Of a DNA stretch of 64,000 bases, positions 11,501 through 21,838 are shown one piece after another (position 1 is the stretch's first letter; every line of letters starts with the position of its first letter). Below the pieces are notes generated by a model. It had not been told where the DNA came from, searched no databases, and saw only the letters and a list, made by a program, of their open reading frames with translations. The DNA is from Euryodendron excelsum (lineage: Eukaryota > Streptophyta > Magnoliopsida > Ericales > Pentaphylacaceae): positions 38,607,501-38,671,500 of the forward strand of contig CM065387.1 of NCBI GenBank assembly GCA_033060915.1, read 5' to 3'. The translations under genes and the position numbers were made by a program.

Positions 11501-12115
11501 GCTTGGTAGGGTTAGGGCTCAAAGGTTCAAAAGTGGGGGTCCATTGACCCACCACCAAGATAGGACACACTTCTAGACCACTACCCTCATTAAAAACATC
11601 CCCCTCTTCCTCATCTCCCAAGCAATCTAGACTTTCGCTCAATGTCAACATTCTCTCCAAAGGGTCTTCTACCATTTGCCTCTCAAAGTGCTCTTGCACT
11701 ATCGAATCAATAAGATTCACGTCCCGGACGTCCTCTAAATCCCCCGGTTGTTTTCCCGCATTAAACATGTTAAGTTCAACAGACATGTTCCCAAAGGACA
11801 ATTTTAGAAGACCCCCCTTCACATGGATGATGGCGTCACATGTGGCTAAGAAAGGTCGCCCTAAAATGATAGGAATGTGGTTCCGGGCATGGGGATCAAC
11901 AACCAGGTGAGTATCTAAGACCACAAAATCGGCCGGGTAGTAAAACTTATCAACTTTCACTAAGACATCCTCAACTATTCCCCTAGGGGCTTTGATAGAT
12001 CGGTCCGCCAACTAGAGTGTAATCCTCGTAGGTTTCAACTCACCTAGCCCCAATTGTTCGTACACCGAGTACGGCAATAGATTCACACTAGACCCCAAAT
12101 CTAGAAGGACCCCTC
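8553..12115 (-). pseudogene. pol: Athila-type pol: protease, reverse transcriptase, RNase H, integrase
   Basis: Order along the minus strand: protease active site DLGSSVNLLP (just above 12012) and ILGRPFLAT; reverse transcriptase with YYRLNAVTTKDHFPLPF, FLDGYSGYNQ, QMPFGLCNAPATF and catalytic FMDDFSVYG near 10733; RNase H with [30 protein letters not shown] and [11 protein letters not shown]; then integrase with the HHCC zinc finger (HSHACGGH, CVACDRC), core IDFMGPFP, SDGGSHFCN and an HPQTLGQ motif. A short C-terminal part ends at 8553. The whole stretch stays in one frame. It is interrupted by stops at 12012 (TAG), 10749 (TGA), 10314 (TAG), 9693 (TGA) and 8817 (TAA), with no frameshift after about 12115. 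The Athila lineage is indicated by the motif set and neighbours. The product is not expected to be functional. Confidence 0.93.
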
Positions 12116-14381
12116 TATCCTATGGTCTCCTATGACACAAGTCACGGTAGGACAACCGGGATCTTTGTACTTTGGTGGGGCTTTGACTTGGACAACAGAA
12201 TGGACATCCTTAGCAAGAAAAGCGTTCTCCCTCAGATTTAATCTCCTCTTAACAATACATAAATCCTTAAGGAATTTAGCATAAGAGGGAACTTGTTTAA
12301 TAGTTTCAAGAAGTGGTAGATTTATTTTGACTTGCTTAAAAGTCTCATAAATCTCCGAACTTAATTGATTCTTGGGTTTAACTAACCAGTGAGGAAATGG
12401 AGCGTGAGCCAAGATCTCATGTTCCTCTCTCAAAACTTCCTCACCATTAGGCAAGGACCCACTCGGCTCTTTCTTCTCACAATTCCCTTCCTCCTTCTTT
12501 GCTCTCTCATTTTTTTCTTTCTCACTCGCCTCTTCTTTCTCACTTGGTCCTCCCTCAACCCCTTTTCCTTTTCTAGATTCTTCCTCATTAACTCCCGACC
12601 CCTCATCAACCTTAGACACTTTTACCCCACCCGTAGGGTCCCTAGGAAGGATGGTCTTGTCAATGGTATTACCACTCCTCAAAGTGGTAATGGCCGAAAC
12701 ATTCTCATGGCTAGTTGATGGCGGGGCCAAGGTTTCGGTGGAATAGACTTGCCTGGAAAGATTGGGTTGAGGTTGTGCAGGCAACTTACCCGTCTCAGTA
12801 AGGGTCAACGCTTGAGTAAGAAGAGTCAATTAACTCTTGATGTCATCTAAAGTTTTGTCGACCCGTGAGTTTACCCTCCCTTGGGTTTGGATGAATTGTT
12901 GGAGAGTATCCTCCAACGGCTTTCGATGTGGGGGGTGGTATGTGTTGGGTTGAGCTTGAGGTGGAGGTTGGAATGATTTAGGTTGGGTAGGAAATGATGT
13001 GACCGGTGGAGGTTGGTAATGTTGTGGGTGCGATTATGACGGAGGGGCTTGATAAGATTGATGGTTGTTATACCCTCCTTGATAAGCTTGGAGATTTGAA
13101 GTCCCCTCATTACGCCATCCAAAGTTAGGATGATCCCTCCATCCTGGGTTATAAGTATTGGAGTAGGGGTTTCCCCCACCTCGATTGTATTGCCCAATAG
13201 CATTGGCTTGGCCATGCAAGGATTGGCCATGGAAAGCTTCCTTAATCCCCGGGATAACTGGGGATGACATGGTGTCATGCTCTTTGGTCTCACAAACCGC
13301 ACAACTCATTCCTTTAGGCTCTTCACTCCCCACCGAACTCACATTCTTAAATTCTAGAGCCTCTAATTTTCTCGCCATTGTGGCAAGCCTAGCATTCATA
13401 TCATCAACTTCTTTTAATTAATATTTCGCCCCTAGCGTATTTGGTCTACCTTCGAGATTTTGGTCCTAGTAGTGGCCCAATTGCGAGCCAAATTAGCTAG
13501 GTAATCAAAATATACATAAGCTTCATGAGGTTGCTTATCCATAAATGTTCCCGCGCACATGGTCTCAACGAATTGCTTGAGTTGGGGCGTTAACGAAGAA
13601 TAAAAAATGTTGATAATGTGCCATTCGGCAGAGCCATGGTGTGGACAAGAAACTAAGAGCTCTTTAAACTGCTCCCAACACTGAAAAAATGATTCTCCCA
13701 ACATTGGAGAGAATTTTGAGATTTGGCGTCTAAGCGCCTCCGTTCTATTTTCAGGAAAATTTTTTTCAAAAACTCTCCTTGAAGAGTTTGCCAAGAGTGG
13801 ATGGAAAGTGGTCTCAAGGAATTGAACTACGTCTTGGTAGTGTCCTTTAAACAAAATGGAAAGATTTTAAGAAAAAAGATTTTTCGTGGACACGAGTTGT
13901 CCATCACTAATGAGCATGCATCCTCAAATTCCTTAATGAAGGCATAAGGCCTTTCCAAATCAACTCCGTGGAATTGAGGAAGCAATCGCATCATGCCTGG
14001 CCTTATGTTCAAAGCGGCATAATGGGGTGGAATAACAAGGCAAGAACTTAGTGCTTGCCGCGGTAGGTTTAAGAAATCCCTCATTCGGAATTGGGGAGCC
14101 CCCATGTCACCATGGTTGCTCGCATTCTTCATGTTCTCACCCCCTAAATCATGGGCCGGATGTAAAGGAGGGTGTTGTGGCAATCCACCCATTGGTGGGT
14201 TTGGCAAGATATTTGGATTGGATGGAGCATCATTAGGTAGCCTAAGTGCGGGGTTTAGGTCATCCACAGGAGGTGCACCTAGGTCAACCACTAATGAAAA
14301 TCCGGGAGAAGGTGTGTTAGCCCGTGATGGTGGGTCAACTCGTAAAAGGCGTCTATTGTCAATTCGTGCCCAATGGGACAT
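12101..14381 (-). pseudogene. gag: Athila-type gag, decayed
   Basis: Start taken as the ATG at 14379-14381 (MSHWARIDNRRLL). A Pro-rich N-terminus leads to the retrotransposon Gag domain (LPQFHGVDLERPYAFIKEFE, then FFQCWEQFKELLVSCPHHG and YFDYLANLARNW). A Gln/Asn/Pro-rich part follows with a single Cys pair (CAVC, about 13290), then a linker with EDTLQQ and QGRVNSRV, a highly charged Glu/Lys stretch, and the conserved KQVPSYAKFLKDLC segment before protease. Stops lie at 13827, 13418, 13034 and 12830. Frame changes occur near 13765 (an A/T homopolymer), 13430 and 12115. The linker is what element C retains in its only ORF. Confidence 0.88.
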
Positions 14382-14758
14382 GCAAATGTAATACACAAAT
14401 AGTATGCCTCGATCCTAGTCAACACATCATACACAAACAATATATATATGCCGGACAACGGCTTTTCAACTCCAATCTCCCACTTCACGTGCTAGAATAC
14501 CATCGATTAGCAAATAAAGCACACACTAACCTAACTCCTCTAATGCTCCTAACAATATGCAATGTCACTAGTTAATCAAACAAAAGAAACTATTGAAAAG
14601 AAAGAAAGAAAAATCCTAACATGGTATCCACATTGACTTTGAAGAAATTACCTAGGCCCGAAGTCGTAGATGCTTCTCTCGTAGGTGGGTGATCAATTCC
14701 CACCTTGTTTTTACGATTTGCAATTTTTTCGTTTTCGCACTTTGCTCGTTCCTTCAAG
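14382..14758 (-). other. Untranslated leader of element A
   Basis: About 375 bp between the PBS and the gag start on the minus strand. No ORF is supported here. Confidence 0.5.
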
Positions 14759-14776
14759 TCCCCGACAACGGCGCCA
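14759..14776 (-). promoter_or_regulatory. Primer-binding site of element A (tRNA-Asp type)
   Basis: The minus strand reads TGGCGCCGTTGTCGGGGA directly after the LTR end. Athila-lineage elements use a PBS complementary to the 3' end of tRNA-Asp of this form. Element C carries the same site with one difference (55664-55681). Confidence 0.85.
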
Positions 14777-14781
14777 AAACT

Positions 14782-16327
14782 TGACTCGTCCCTTCCACGC
14801 TCACCGCGATGGGGGTGCTTGTAATTTAAGTGGAGTACTCCCACTATCGTGTTCTCCCAAGAGACCTGTGCCAATTAGCAATAGGAACAAGTAGAGTTTA
14901 GAAATATATTCAAATTGCAACCACAAACCACGAGGGAAATTGATTACTATGTTAGCTAAAATTTAACCGAAAATCTTTTAATGTTTGAGGGTTTGGTTTA
15001 CTAGCAACTAGGCAAGCAATTGAATTGAAATTTAAACCTACAACTTAATTCTAGCTAAAGTGAATTGACAATTATGAACATTCTATTACAACAACCACAC
15101 TTAACACTAAATCAACTCTTAATTTAACCGGAATTCCAAATGAGCACAAATAGAGATTTAACTTTATTAAAGAAGGGGGTTTGGGTTCAAATGTTCCAAT
15201 CTACCAATTCTAGCATGGAATTTGAAAGAGGGAGTTTGGGTTAACTCAAATCAAGAACCGTCCAAAGGCCCTTGATTTGGAAAGTTTAGCTTTGAAATTT
15301 TAGGGATCTCTAATTATGTTGGAATTAAGTTTTATCACAATTTATGGGTTCTTTAGAAATAAATCACATGTTATTAACTATGATTATAGATCTAAGAGTT
15401 CTACAACAATTAATTCCAACATAATTAGAGAAAGATAAGCAAAATAGGTATTCAACAAGATTCAAGAACTCCCCTTTCATTTTCCATGCATTCCTTGGTA
15501 GATCTTCACATTTGCTCCCAAACAATGGGTTTAGCTTGAAGAATCCATGGTTGAAAGCTTTTCAAAGAGTAGAGACAACATCTTGACTTTAAACCAAAAA
15601 TGTATATATATTGAAATGTGAAAAATGTAAGAGATTACACCAAATCAACCCAAGAAAACTATCTAAATACTTCCCAAAGCCCTAAATACAACAAACTAAA
15701 GTAAATCTAAGCAAAATACATCATTTTCCCCTATTCTCCCTCTCTACCCGCAGCAAAAGCCCTAAAAACTTATATATCCCTATTTTTCCTTTGACTGCTG
15801 GGTTGTAGGGCAAATCTGCGCTCACCGTCCGAAGTGCGTCCGAAGCGCGTCCGGACGCACCATCCGGACGGTGCCATAACCGTTCAGACGGTTATTTCAC
15901 TGTTCGGACGGTCTTCGGATGAGGAAACTCGGCTTTGTAATTCTTTGAACGGAAAAAGACGACTCTGGAACGGCTTTAGACGAAAAATATCGCCTCTGGA
16001 ACGGCTTTAGACGGGAAATATAGACTCTGGAACTCCCATGTCCATCGCACCGTCCGAACGGTAATTCGCCCGTCTGAACGGAGCGTCCGAACGACAATTT
16101 GTCTGTCTGAACTATGCGTCCGAATGGTAATTTGGCCGTCCGAACGCACCGTCCGAACGGTCTTCTTCTCTTTAAGCCCTTTTTCCACCATTTGATCACC
16201 AAAAACCTACAATACATATGAAAAACACTTTAGATCAGTTTATTGCTAAAAATCTATACTAATACCCATATAGAGGCTATCAAACACTTAGTTAGGGGAC
16301 AAAGATTACACTTTTAGAGTGGAATCA
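14782..16327 (-). repeat. 5' LTR of element A (1546 bp)
   Basis: On the plus strand the LTR begins TGACTCG beside the PBS and ends GGAATCA. Both ends match the LTR ends of element C, which are fixed by its target duplication (LTR ends CGAGTCA and starts TGATT). It is also alignable with the LTR of element B (46349-47821). It contains the CCGTCCGAACGG cluster at about 15824-16165. The base pairs after it, TCATG (16328-16332), would be its target duplication, but the partner is off-window. Confidence 0.85.
15824..16165. repeat. CCGTCCGAACGG cluster in LTR of element A
   Basis: Around ten variants of CGTCCGAACG, CGTCCGGACG and CGTCTGAACG in both orientations within about 340 bp of otherwise AT-rich LTR. 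Confidence 0.85.
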
Positions 16328-16332
16328 TCATG

Positions 16333-16410
16333 GGCCATCGTGTTGTTCTCCAAAATTCCTTCAAACCAACCACGGCATGGTTGGAAGCCATTTCGCTACA
16401 AGTCCTCAAT
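16333..16410. repeat. Dispersed block F, copy 1 (truncated by element A)
   Basis: TTGTTCTCCAA...CCTTCAAACCAACCACGGCATGG recurs at 26700-26820, 30840-30960 and 40070-40190. This copy is cut on its left by the insertion of element A. Confidence 0.75.
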
Positions 16411-16534
16411 GGTTTTAAAAAATATAAAAACTATATAGATCCTCAATGGTTTTAGAAAATTTTGGGTCTTAAGCAATTGAGGGCTTAGGCAACCACCTTG
16501 TTGGCTTAGTGGGTGAGCCAGCACTAAATCTGAC
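16410..16534. repeat. AT-rich hAT-like block D, partial copy
   Basis: Ends with the phrase CCTTGTTGGCTTAGTGGGTGAGCCAGC, the boundary shared by all block D copies, whose reverse complement starts with a GGCTGGCTCACCC-type terminus reminiscent of hAT ends. Confidence 0.55.
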
Positions 16535-16955
16535 CTAAATACCAACACTGACAATTCAAATAAAGTAGATTCAACCCATATATTCTCCAATTTATGAGTT
16601 TTATCGCACTGTCTATTTTCCTAGACATCAATATTTATGTTTTGCTATACTGAAAGAACTGGCATTTGTCAATGGGGCTAACATGGTATTCTCATTTTTA
16701 TTTTTGTAAAGGTGGCTTAAACATGCTTTATAATATCTCACCATGATTCTCAAATTAATAATAAGCTTGTATACCAAACCTTTTGATTTTGATTTTGTTT
16801 TTGTTTTTTTTTTCTGTACTTTAAGGATTGAAAATGCAAACTGAAAATAAAAGAGAGTCCAAAGTAGGGGACTAACCTTTTACAAAAGTATTTCCCGCCA
16901 TGTTAACCATAAAAAAGGTTCGGATTTGTTCAGACGGATCATCAATCACAACCAC
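16535..16955 (-). pseudogene. LINE alpha 3' end, copy 1
   Basis: On the minus strand it holds the last codons of a LINE ORF2 (MVNMAGNTF, equivalent to LMANMAGITF in sisters) followed by the shared 3' untranslated sequence (TTGGACTCTCTTTTATTTTC and a T-rich tract). At about 16955 the match to sister copies stops and another LINE begins. Confidence 0.65.
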
Positions 16956-17046
16956 CTTTGAGTCAGCACTGCACACGGGACATTTTCCTCTACTGTCTAT
17001 GCAGTGTAGTGGGCCAGAATCTTATATTCCTAATCATGAGCATTAT

Positions 17047-18075
17047 CTTTTTTTGGTATTAGGGACAGCAAGCAACAATAGAAGCAAGAAAGAAAAACAA
17101 AAACAGGAAGTGAAAAAAAAAACAGCCAACACTCAGGCGGGTTTACTAAGCAAAATGCCAGCCATATTCGCCATAAGTGGTCCTAACCCAAGAGGGGGAA
17201 TGTCCAGAATCACTAGATCTTCAAATTCCGTCACTCTGATGTTTGCAAGGATGTCAGCACAATTGTTTTCTTGTCTCAGAGAATGGGTGAAGTTAGGGGA
17301 AGTTATAGTCCAGACTTTTCACCGTAGCCATACAATCTTTAGTGAAAGCTAAGAGGGTGACTACCAAAAGAATCGGACTCAATCGTGACTCACTTTGGTT
17401 GTGACTCCTGATTATCAGCAAACCTTTGTGGATTAGATGCAATTCAACTGCCAAGCTATTAGCTTCTGCAATGCCTCCAACAAAACCAGATACCCAATTC
17501 CATTGGTCATTTCTGAAGAGGCCTCCAAATCCTGCCGGTCCTGGGCATCCCTTAGCATTTCCATCCACATTCTACTTTATGGTACCTGTAGAAGGCGAAT
17601 TCCAACCAATTAGTCTACAGACTTTCACTTTAGGGAGTAACAATTCAAAACTAAAAGCATTAGAAATATCTCTAGCCTAAGAAGAATTTTCCTAAAAATC
17701 TCCTGATCATGATTCTAAATATTATTCATGAAATTATCATTCCTTTCTTTCCACAGGTGCCAAATAATGGAAATAAAGAAGGTCCCAGGGAATACCATTA
17801 GAAACCACATCACAACAATTATCACTAGCTTTTGAGAACAGTATAAGATCATCAGCAAAAAAAATAAAAATAAAAATAAATGAGAAAAAAGTCATACCAT
17901 TTCTTAAAGCTTTCAGACCTTTCCACTCCTTAAATTTCCATTTTGTGGTTAATCATCATAGTAAGTCTGTCCATGTAGAGAACAAAGAAATATGAGGCGG
18001 GGGATCACCTTATCTAAGACCCTTACCATACTTAATGGAAGAAAGGGTCTCACCATTCTAGTATCATAGTCTTCT
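17047..18075 (-). pseudogene. LINE beta, L1-like ORF2 remnant (RT and RNase H, internally deleted)
   Basis: Read on the minus strand from 18075: a degenerate RT segment (GLR-stop-GDPP, then the catalytic box FADDLILFSKAS near 17840). An abrupt join leads to WHLWKERNDNFMNN, the segment before RNase H in plant L1-like LINEs. RNase H follows (NVDGNAKGCPGPAGFGGLFR, catalytic Asp in VDG; AEANSLAVELHLIHKGL, catalytic Glu), and after a frame change the end is NNCADILAN and LMANMAGILLSK. The part between the FADD box and WKERN is missing. A short A tract near 17050 may be the poly(A) tail. It seems to sit inside LINE alpha copy 1. Non-functional. Confidence 0.72.
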
Positions 18076-18117
18076 GGGGTTGTTTGGTAAGATTTATATC
18101 GTGTGGAGGAAATTCAG

Positions 18118-18340
18118 AACCGGCTCAAGGGTAAAGCAATCAAAGTAATTGCTTTAGACCCCCAATTGTTGAAGTTCCCAAAATTTAAAAACCCTATATG
18201 TTATAATTCAAGTCCAATATACATTTGACATATTGTTGAAAGAGAAGAAAAACCCCATTCTAAATGAGAAAAAAGGCCGCCCTCATAATCTCCCCCTCCC
18301 CCCCACCCAACAAAAAAAGAAAAAGAAAAAAAGAAGACTT
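18118..18340. repeat. hAT-like terminal fragment, copy 1
   Basis: Starts CCGGCTCAAGGGTAAAGCAA and runs through GACCCCCAATTGTTGAAG and CCTATATGTTATAATT. It matches 21440-21560. The CCGGCTCA start resembles hAT termini such as that at 38317. Confidence 0.5.
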
Positions 18341-18960
18341 CAATCTGAATGTTTTGATCTGAAGATGCTACACGTGCACCTTCTGACAGTTCTTCTTATT
18401 ACTTGCAATAGAATGTAAACAAATTCCTAACAGCTTGTTTGGAACTTGGGTGAAAGAAGAAAAAGAAGGAAAATTTTTAAGTTTTTGTCATTTTCTTGTT
18501 TGATATTATTTATGAGAGAAAGGGAAGGGAAATGGAGAGGAAAAAAAAAATTCACTCTCTGTCTTTCTCTAAAAAATTCACTATCTGTCTCTCTCTTCTT
18601 TCCCTTCTCTTTCGTTTTATTTTCTTTGCAAAATTAAACAGGAAAATGAAAATATTTTTCCTTTATTTTCTCTTCCCTTCTCTTCTCTTCTCTAAGTTCC
18701 AAAGATACTCTACGGGAACCAACTACGTTCACATTATCCATAACAAATGCACTCACCCACTAGTTTCCATGGGAGAGTTTTTCTTCAAGAGAAGAGATAT
18801 AAAGAATGCACATCATGCTATACACGATAAGTATGTGTATATATATATAGAATATGGGTGGTAATTACCCACTTGCAAGAGGAAGTTTGTGGCAGTTACT
18901 ATAACTCACTCATGGGTCACTAATATGGTATGTTGGGCATGCCAATAAGAGCACGTACCT
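18340..18960. repeat. Dispersed block E, copy 1 (with MITE insertion)
   Basis: Contains GAAGATGCTACACGTGCA, AATGCACTCACCCACTAGTTT and AAGAGAAGAGATATAAA, shared with 23962-24445, 32500-32955 and 34780-35170. No protein recognised. Relative to sisters it carries an extra segment at 18430-18713. Confidence 0.65.
18430..18713. mobile_element. MITE-like insertion with GTTTGGAACTT ends
   Basis: Sister copies run directly from AAATCCCTAAG to GAACCAACTAC (24205-24225, 32693-32712, 34915-34935). Here about 284 bp intervene. The insert opens TTGTTTGGAACTTGGG and closes AAGTTCCAAAGATAC, imperfect inverted ends. The interior is A-rich then CT-rich and non-coding. The superfamily is not determined. Confidence 0.6.
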
Positions 18961-19830
18961 GATCTGACTCAAGATGATTTGAGCCCTAAGGGAATGATTT
19001 TAAATGAAGCTATTTATATTTTTAATATTATTATGAAAATTTTATCTAAATTCATTTCATTTTGTAAACCCGTGTTGTTGTTGTGAATTAACTAGCAAGC
19101 TAATTTTTTAACCTTTTTTTTTTCTTTCTAAAAGGTCATTTTTCTCAATTAAACCTAGGCCTCTTTTTTTTTTTTTTAATGTAAAAACTATATAAAGCCT
19201 TAAAACCTATGTAAGGTTTTAAAACATTTGGTTTCAAACAAAATTTATTCGTACATTTTTTTGTAAAGTCGATATTTTTTTTCCTCTAGTTATATAGGGT
19301 AATTGACTTTGGGCCTTTTTCCTTTTTTTTGCCTCCCCTAACCAGCCTTCTTTTCTCATCTGAATTAGGCAATTTTTAGAAAATGAAGATGTGAAAACTT
19401 TATAGGATTTGGTGTATAGCATGTAATGTTCTAAAATTTTGGGACCTTCAATTTTTTCTATTTGTACATTTTATTAACTATTTATTCAATTTAAGTTTTT
19501 TTTTTTTCCCTGAAGTTCATTAGTGTAGGTAATTTTGGAATCCCTTTTTTCACAAATAGTTTTTCATTTGGATTAGGGATTTATTATTATTATTTTTAAA
19601 TGTAAAAGATGTATAAGGCTTCAATAGGTTTTAAAAAAAAATGAGCCTTAAAAAATTGGGCTCTCTTTTTTTGACAGATAATTTTTTTTCTCATTTGGAC
19701 AGAGGTCTTTTAATAAAAAAATATAAAAACTATATAACACCTTACTATGTTTTAAAAAATTTGGGACCTTAAAAATTTAGGTGCCTTAAGAGACCACCTT
19801 GTTGGCCTAGTGGGTGACCCAGCCCTAAAC
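18960..19830. repeat. AT-rich hAT-like block D, full copy 1
   Basis: Runs from GATTTTAAATGAAGC to CCTTGTTGGCCTAGTGGGTGACCCAGCC, with recurring AAAACTATATAAAGCCTT and GGGCCTT phrases. It is repeated at 24445-25250, 32955-33800 and 35175-36005. No ORF resembles a transposase; probably a non-autonomous hAT derivative or several nested ones. Confidence 0.55.
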
Positions 19831-19834
19831 CCGA

Positions 19835-21030
19835 CCTAAATATCAACACTGTCAATTAGAACAAAGTAGATCTAGCCCATATTTTCCGCATTTTATGATT
19901 TTTAAGCACCTTATTCACACTTTTCCAGTGGGACCAGTATTTTTATTTATTTATTTTTTTACAAAAAATGAATATGCAAATAGGTTACTCTATACATCCG
20001 TTAGAAAATATTGCCCCTCAGCACCACAACCATATACGGGATACCCCACCACATCTTATCGGGAACGAAGCTTAGGTCTCACCACATGATATAGGCGCTC
20101 AATAGTATGTTTAGCCTCACCAAACAACAAAATTTGAGTTCTTTTACATTGAGCCAACCACTTAGTAGTACCAACATTTTTGTTTCATTATACTGAAAGA
20201 CTTGGCCTTTGTCAATGGGGCCGACATGGTAATCTTTTTTTTTTTTCAAGGTGGCTTAAATATACTTTATAATGTCTCACTATGATTCTCATATTAATAA
20301 TAAGCATGTATACAAAAAAAAATTTTTGGGTACTTTGGTAATTGAAAATGCAAACAGAAAATAAAAGAAAGAGTCCAAAGTAGGGGTGGACATTGAGTGG
20401 GTTGGGCTGGGTTTGACCAGGCATATACTAAAAAAAATCGCATCGGGCCAAAAACAAAATCTGAAGCCGGCTCAAAGTAAAAATTATGATTCCCAAGCCT
20501 GCCCATTTAATTTTAAAATATTTTTAATAAATATTTTTTCTTCAAAAATGAAGTTAAATAATGTACAATTTTGAATACATAAATATAATAAAATATAAAA
20601 TATATTGTTTTATATATATATCAAGCCGGACCAGACTTCAAACAAAATTCTCAAGCCTGCCCAGTAAACTTATTGAGCCTAAAGATCTTTCTCTACCTTC
20701 TTTTTCCTTCATTTTTTCTTTCCATTTCCATCCCTTTTTTTCCCTTCTCTTTTCTTACCCCAAAGTTCCAAACATGCTCTTAGTTGGTTCAAAGATTTGG
20801 CATGATGTCAGCACGCTTCCGCTTCACACAGAATGTGTTTGATTAAGCTACCAGATTTAAGTAGCAAGAACTCGGAGTCCGTGCTCATTAGGGGAAGCTT
20901 GGTTAGCCCTTCATGGACTGTTTTCACTGCTAACTCAAAGTTAGCTTTAAACTCCACTTCTTTCAGACCTTTCTCCGGTATAATTGCTAGTCTTCTATTT
21001 GTCCCCACAGCCAAGGGTCACACCACTCAA
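19835..21030 (-). pseudogene. LINE alpha 3' end, copy 2 (with insertion)
   Basis: The RNase H C-terminal part is best seen here on the minus strand between 20808 and 21000 (GLKEVEFKANFELAVKTVHE, then HILCEAEAC, matching the REANACADALA-type end of LINE RNase H). The interval 20396-20785 is foreign relative to sisters. The 3' untranslated part runs from about 20395 down to 20180, and the flank to 19835 is the shared downstream block. Confidence 0.62.
20396..20785. mobile_element. Insertion in LINE alpha copy 2, possible hAT/MITE pieces
   Basis: Follows TCCAAAG with TAGGGGTGGACATTGAG and GGGTTGGGCTGGG, a start typical of some hAT-type elements. It then has GGCTCAAAG and GCCTGCCCA motifs, and ends in a CT-rich stretch with CCCAAAGTTCCAAACATGC like the MITE end at 18690-18710. 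It replaces about 150 bp present in sister copies. Confidence 0.4.
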
Positions 21031-21180
21031 TAATAAGAGGAACTCCAAGATACCTACTAAGGGGAATATCACTTCTGGAACTGATAGTTTGGGCTTTATT
21101 TCCAAGGACATTAGGGGAAACATACACTTTGGATTTATGAAAGTTAATGCTAAGGCCAGAGCACGTACAAAAAAATAAAA
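21020..21180 (-). pseudogene. Possible LINE ORF2 fragment
   Basis: The minus strand reads CSGLALALTFINPKCMFP and LEFLLLLSGV. This resembles the SGLxxNxxKSxIFF...LGxYLGVPL segment after the RT domain of plant L1-like LINEs. It is short, and the similarity is read by eye. Confidence 0.35.
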
Positions 21181-21186
21181 AATCAA

Positions 21187-21326
21187 TGCTTGCATCAGCT
21201 GCACCTGTTGGCTAGGAGCCGGCAGATACATGCCATCTCAGCATGACTCCACAATAAATGGTGGAGGCTCGCTAAGATGGCATGCATCAGCCGGTGTCTG
21301 ACCAGTAGGCGCGGTTGATGCTAGCA
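21187..21326. mobile_element. 140-bp foldback element (near-complete hairpin)
   Basis: Two arms of about 66 nt pair with each other around a loop of about 7 nt (AATAAAT). The left arm starts TGCTTGCATCAG and contains ACATGCCATCTCAGC; the right arm contains GCTAAGATGGCATGCAT and ends GATGCTAGCA. By eye roughly four fifths of positions pair. The element fills the whole hairpin, as in a foldback MITE. A hairpin transcript could feed small-RNA pathways, but that is inference. Confidence 0.7.
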
Positions 21327-21432
21327 TATTTCACAAAAAAATATAAGGAGACGGGATCCCGTAATCAATTTAATAGAATCCCATTATCATACTCTTCTCA
21401 GAGTTGTCTCACCAGATTTAATCACATTGGAG

Positions 21433-21838
21433 GAAATTCAAGGCTGGCACAATGATAAAGCAATTGGTTTAGGCCCCCAATTGTTAAAGGCCCCAAAATT
21501 TTAAACCCCTATATGTTATAATTATAGTCCAATATACATCTGACATATTATTGAAAGAAAAAAAAAAGCTCCAACCTAAATAAGGAAAAATGCCCACAAA
21601 AAAAAAAAAAAAGTCCTCAATCTAATTGAGAATAAAAGCCCCATAAGAAATGAAAAATAAAGCCCCAATTCAAATGAAAAATAGATCATAAGAAAAGAAA
21701 AGAAAAACAGATCGACTGCACTAATTAATTTGAATTTTTTTTTTAAATTGGGAGCATGGAGAAAAATGCAACCGTGTTGAATGGAGATAAACATAGGTAA
21801 GTAAGCTATACAAGGGGACAGCTGCAACTCGTTATCTA
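21433..21838. repeat. hAT-like terminal fragment copy 2 and block E upstream part
   Basis: Begins GGCTGGCACAATGATAAAGC, matches 18118 onwards, then continues with AAAAATAGATCATAAGAAAAG and GCTATACAAGGGGACA, shared with 32275-32440. It is interrupted by the Helitron at 21839; the sister at 32250-32955 is uninterrupted. Confidence 0.6.

Larger units (their letters stand above)
1..16327 (-). mobile_element. Athila-like Ty3 LTR retrotransposon A (3' end off-window, nested insertion at 12-5468)
   Basis: Reading leftwards on the minus strand the order is 5' LTR, tRNA-Asp-type PBS, Gag, protease, reverse transcriptase, RNase H, integrase, a spacer, an env-position ORF and a long 3' spacer. This order, with an extra ORF after integrase and a PBS reading TGGCGCCGTTG, is typical of the plant Athila lineage. 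The 3' LTR must lie beyond position 1. A solo LTR of another family interrupts the 3' spacer. All coding parts carry stops, and gag also has frameshifts, so A is not autonomous now. The right flank after 16327 continues into a dispersed repeat seen elsewhere in the window, so A itself is nested in older repeats. Lineage assignment is from protein motifs read by eye. Confidence 0.88.

Noticed and set aside
13185..13421. Plus-strand frames opposite gag and pol (for example 13185-13421, 10965-11291, 12389-12718)
   Set aside because: Antisense shadows of the element A coding regions with no independent support.
20808..21014. 68-codon minus frame as a host gene exon
   Set aside because: It recurs in all LINE alpha copies, and its HILCEAEAC end followed by ADIMPNLGT fits the C-terminus of LINE RNase H better.
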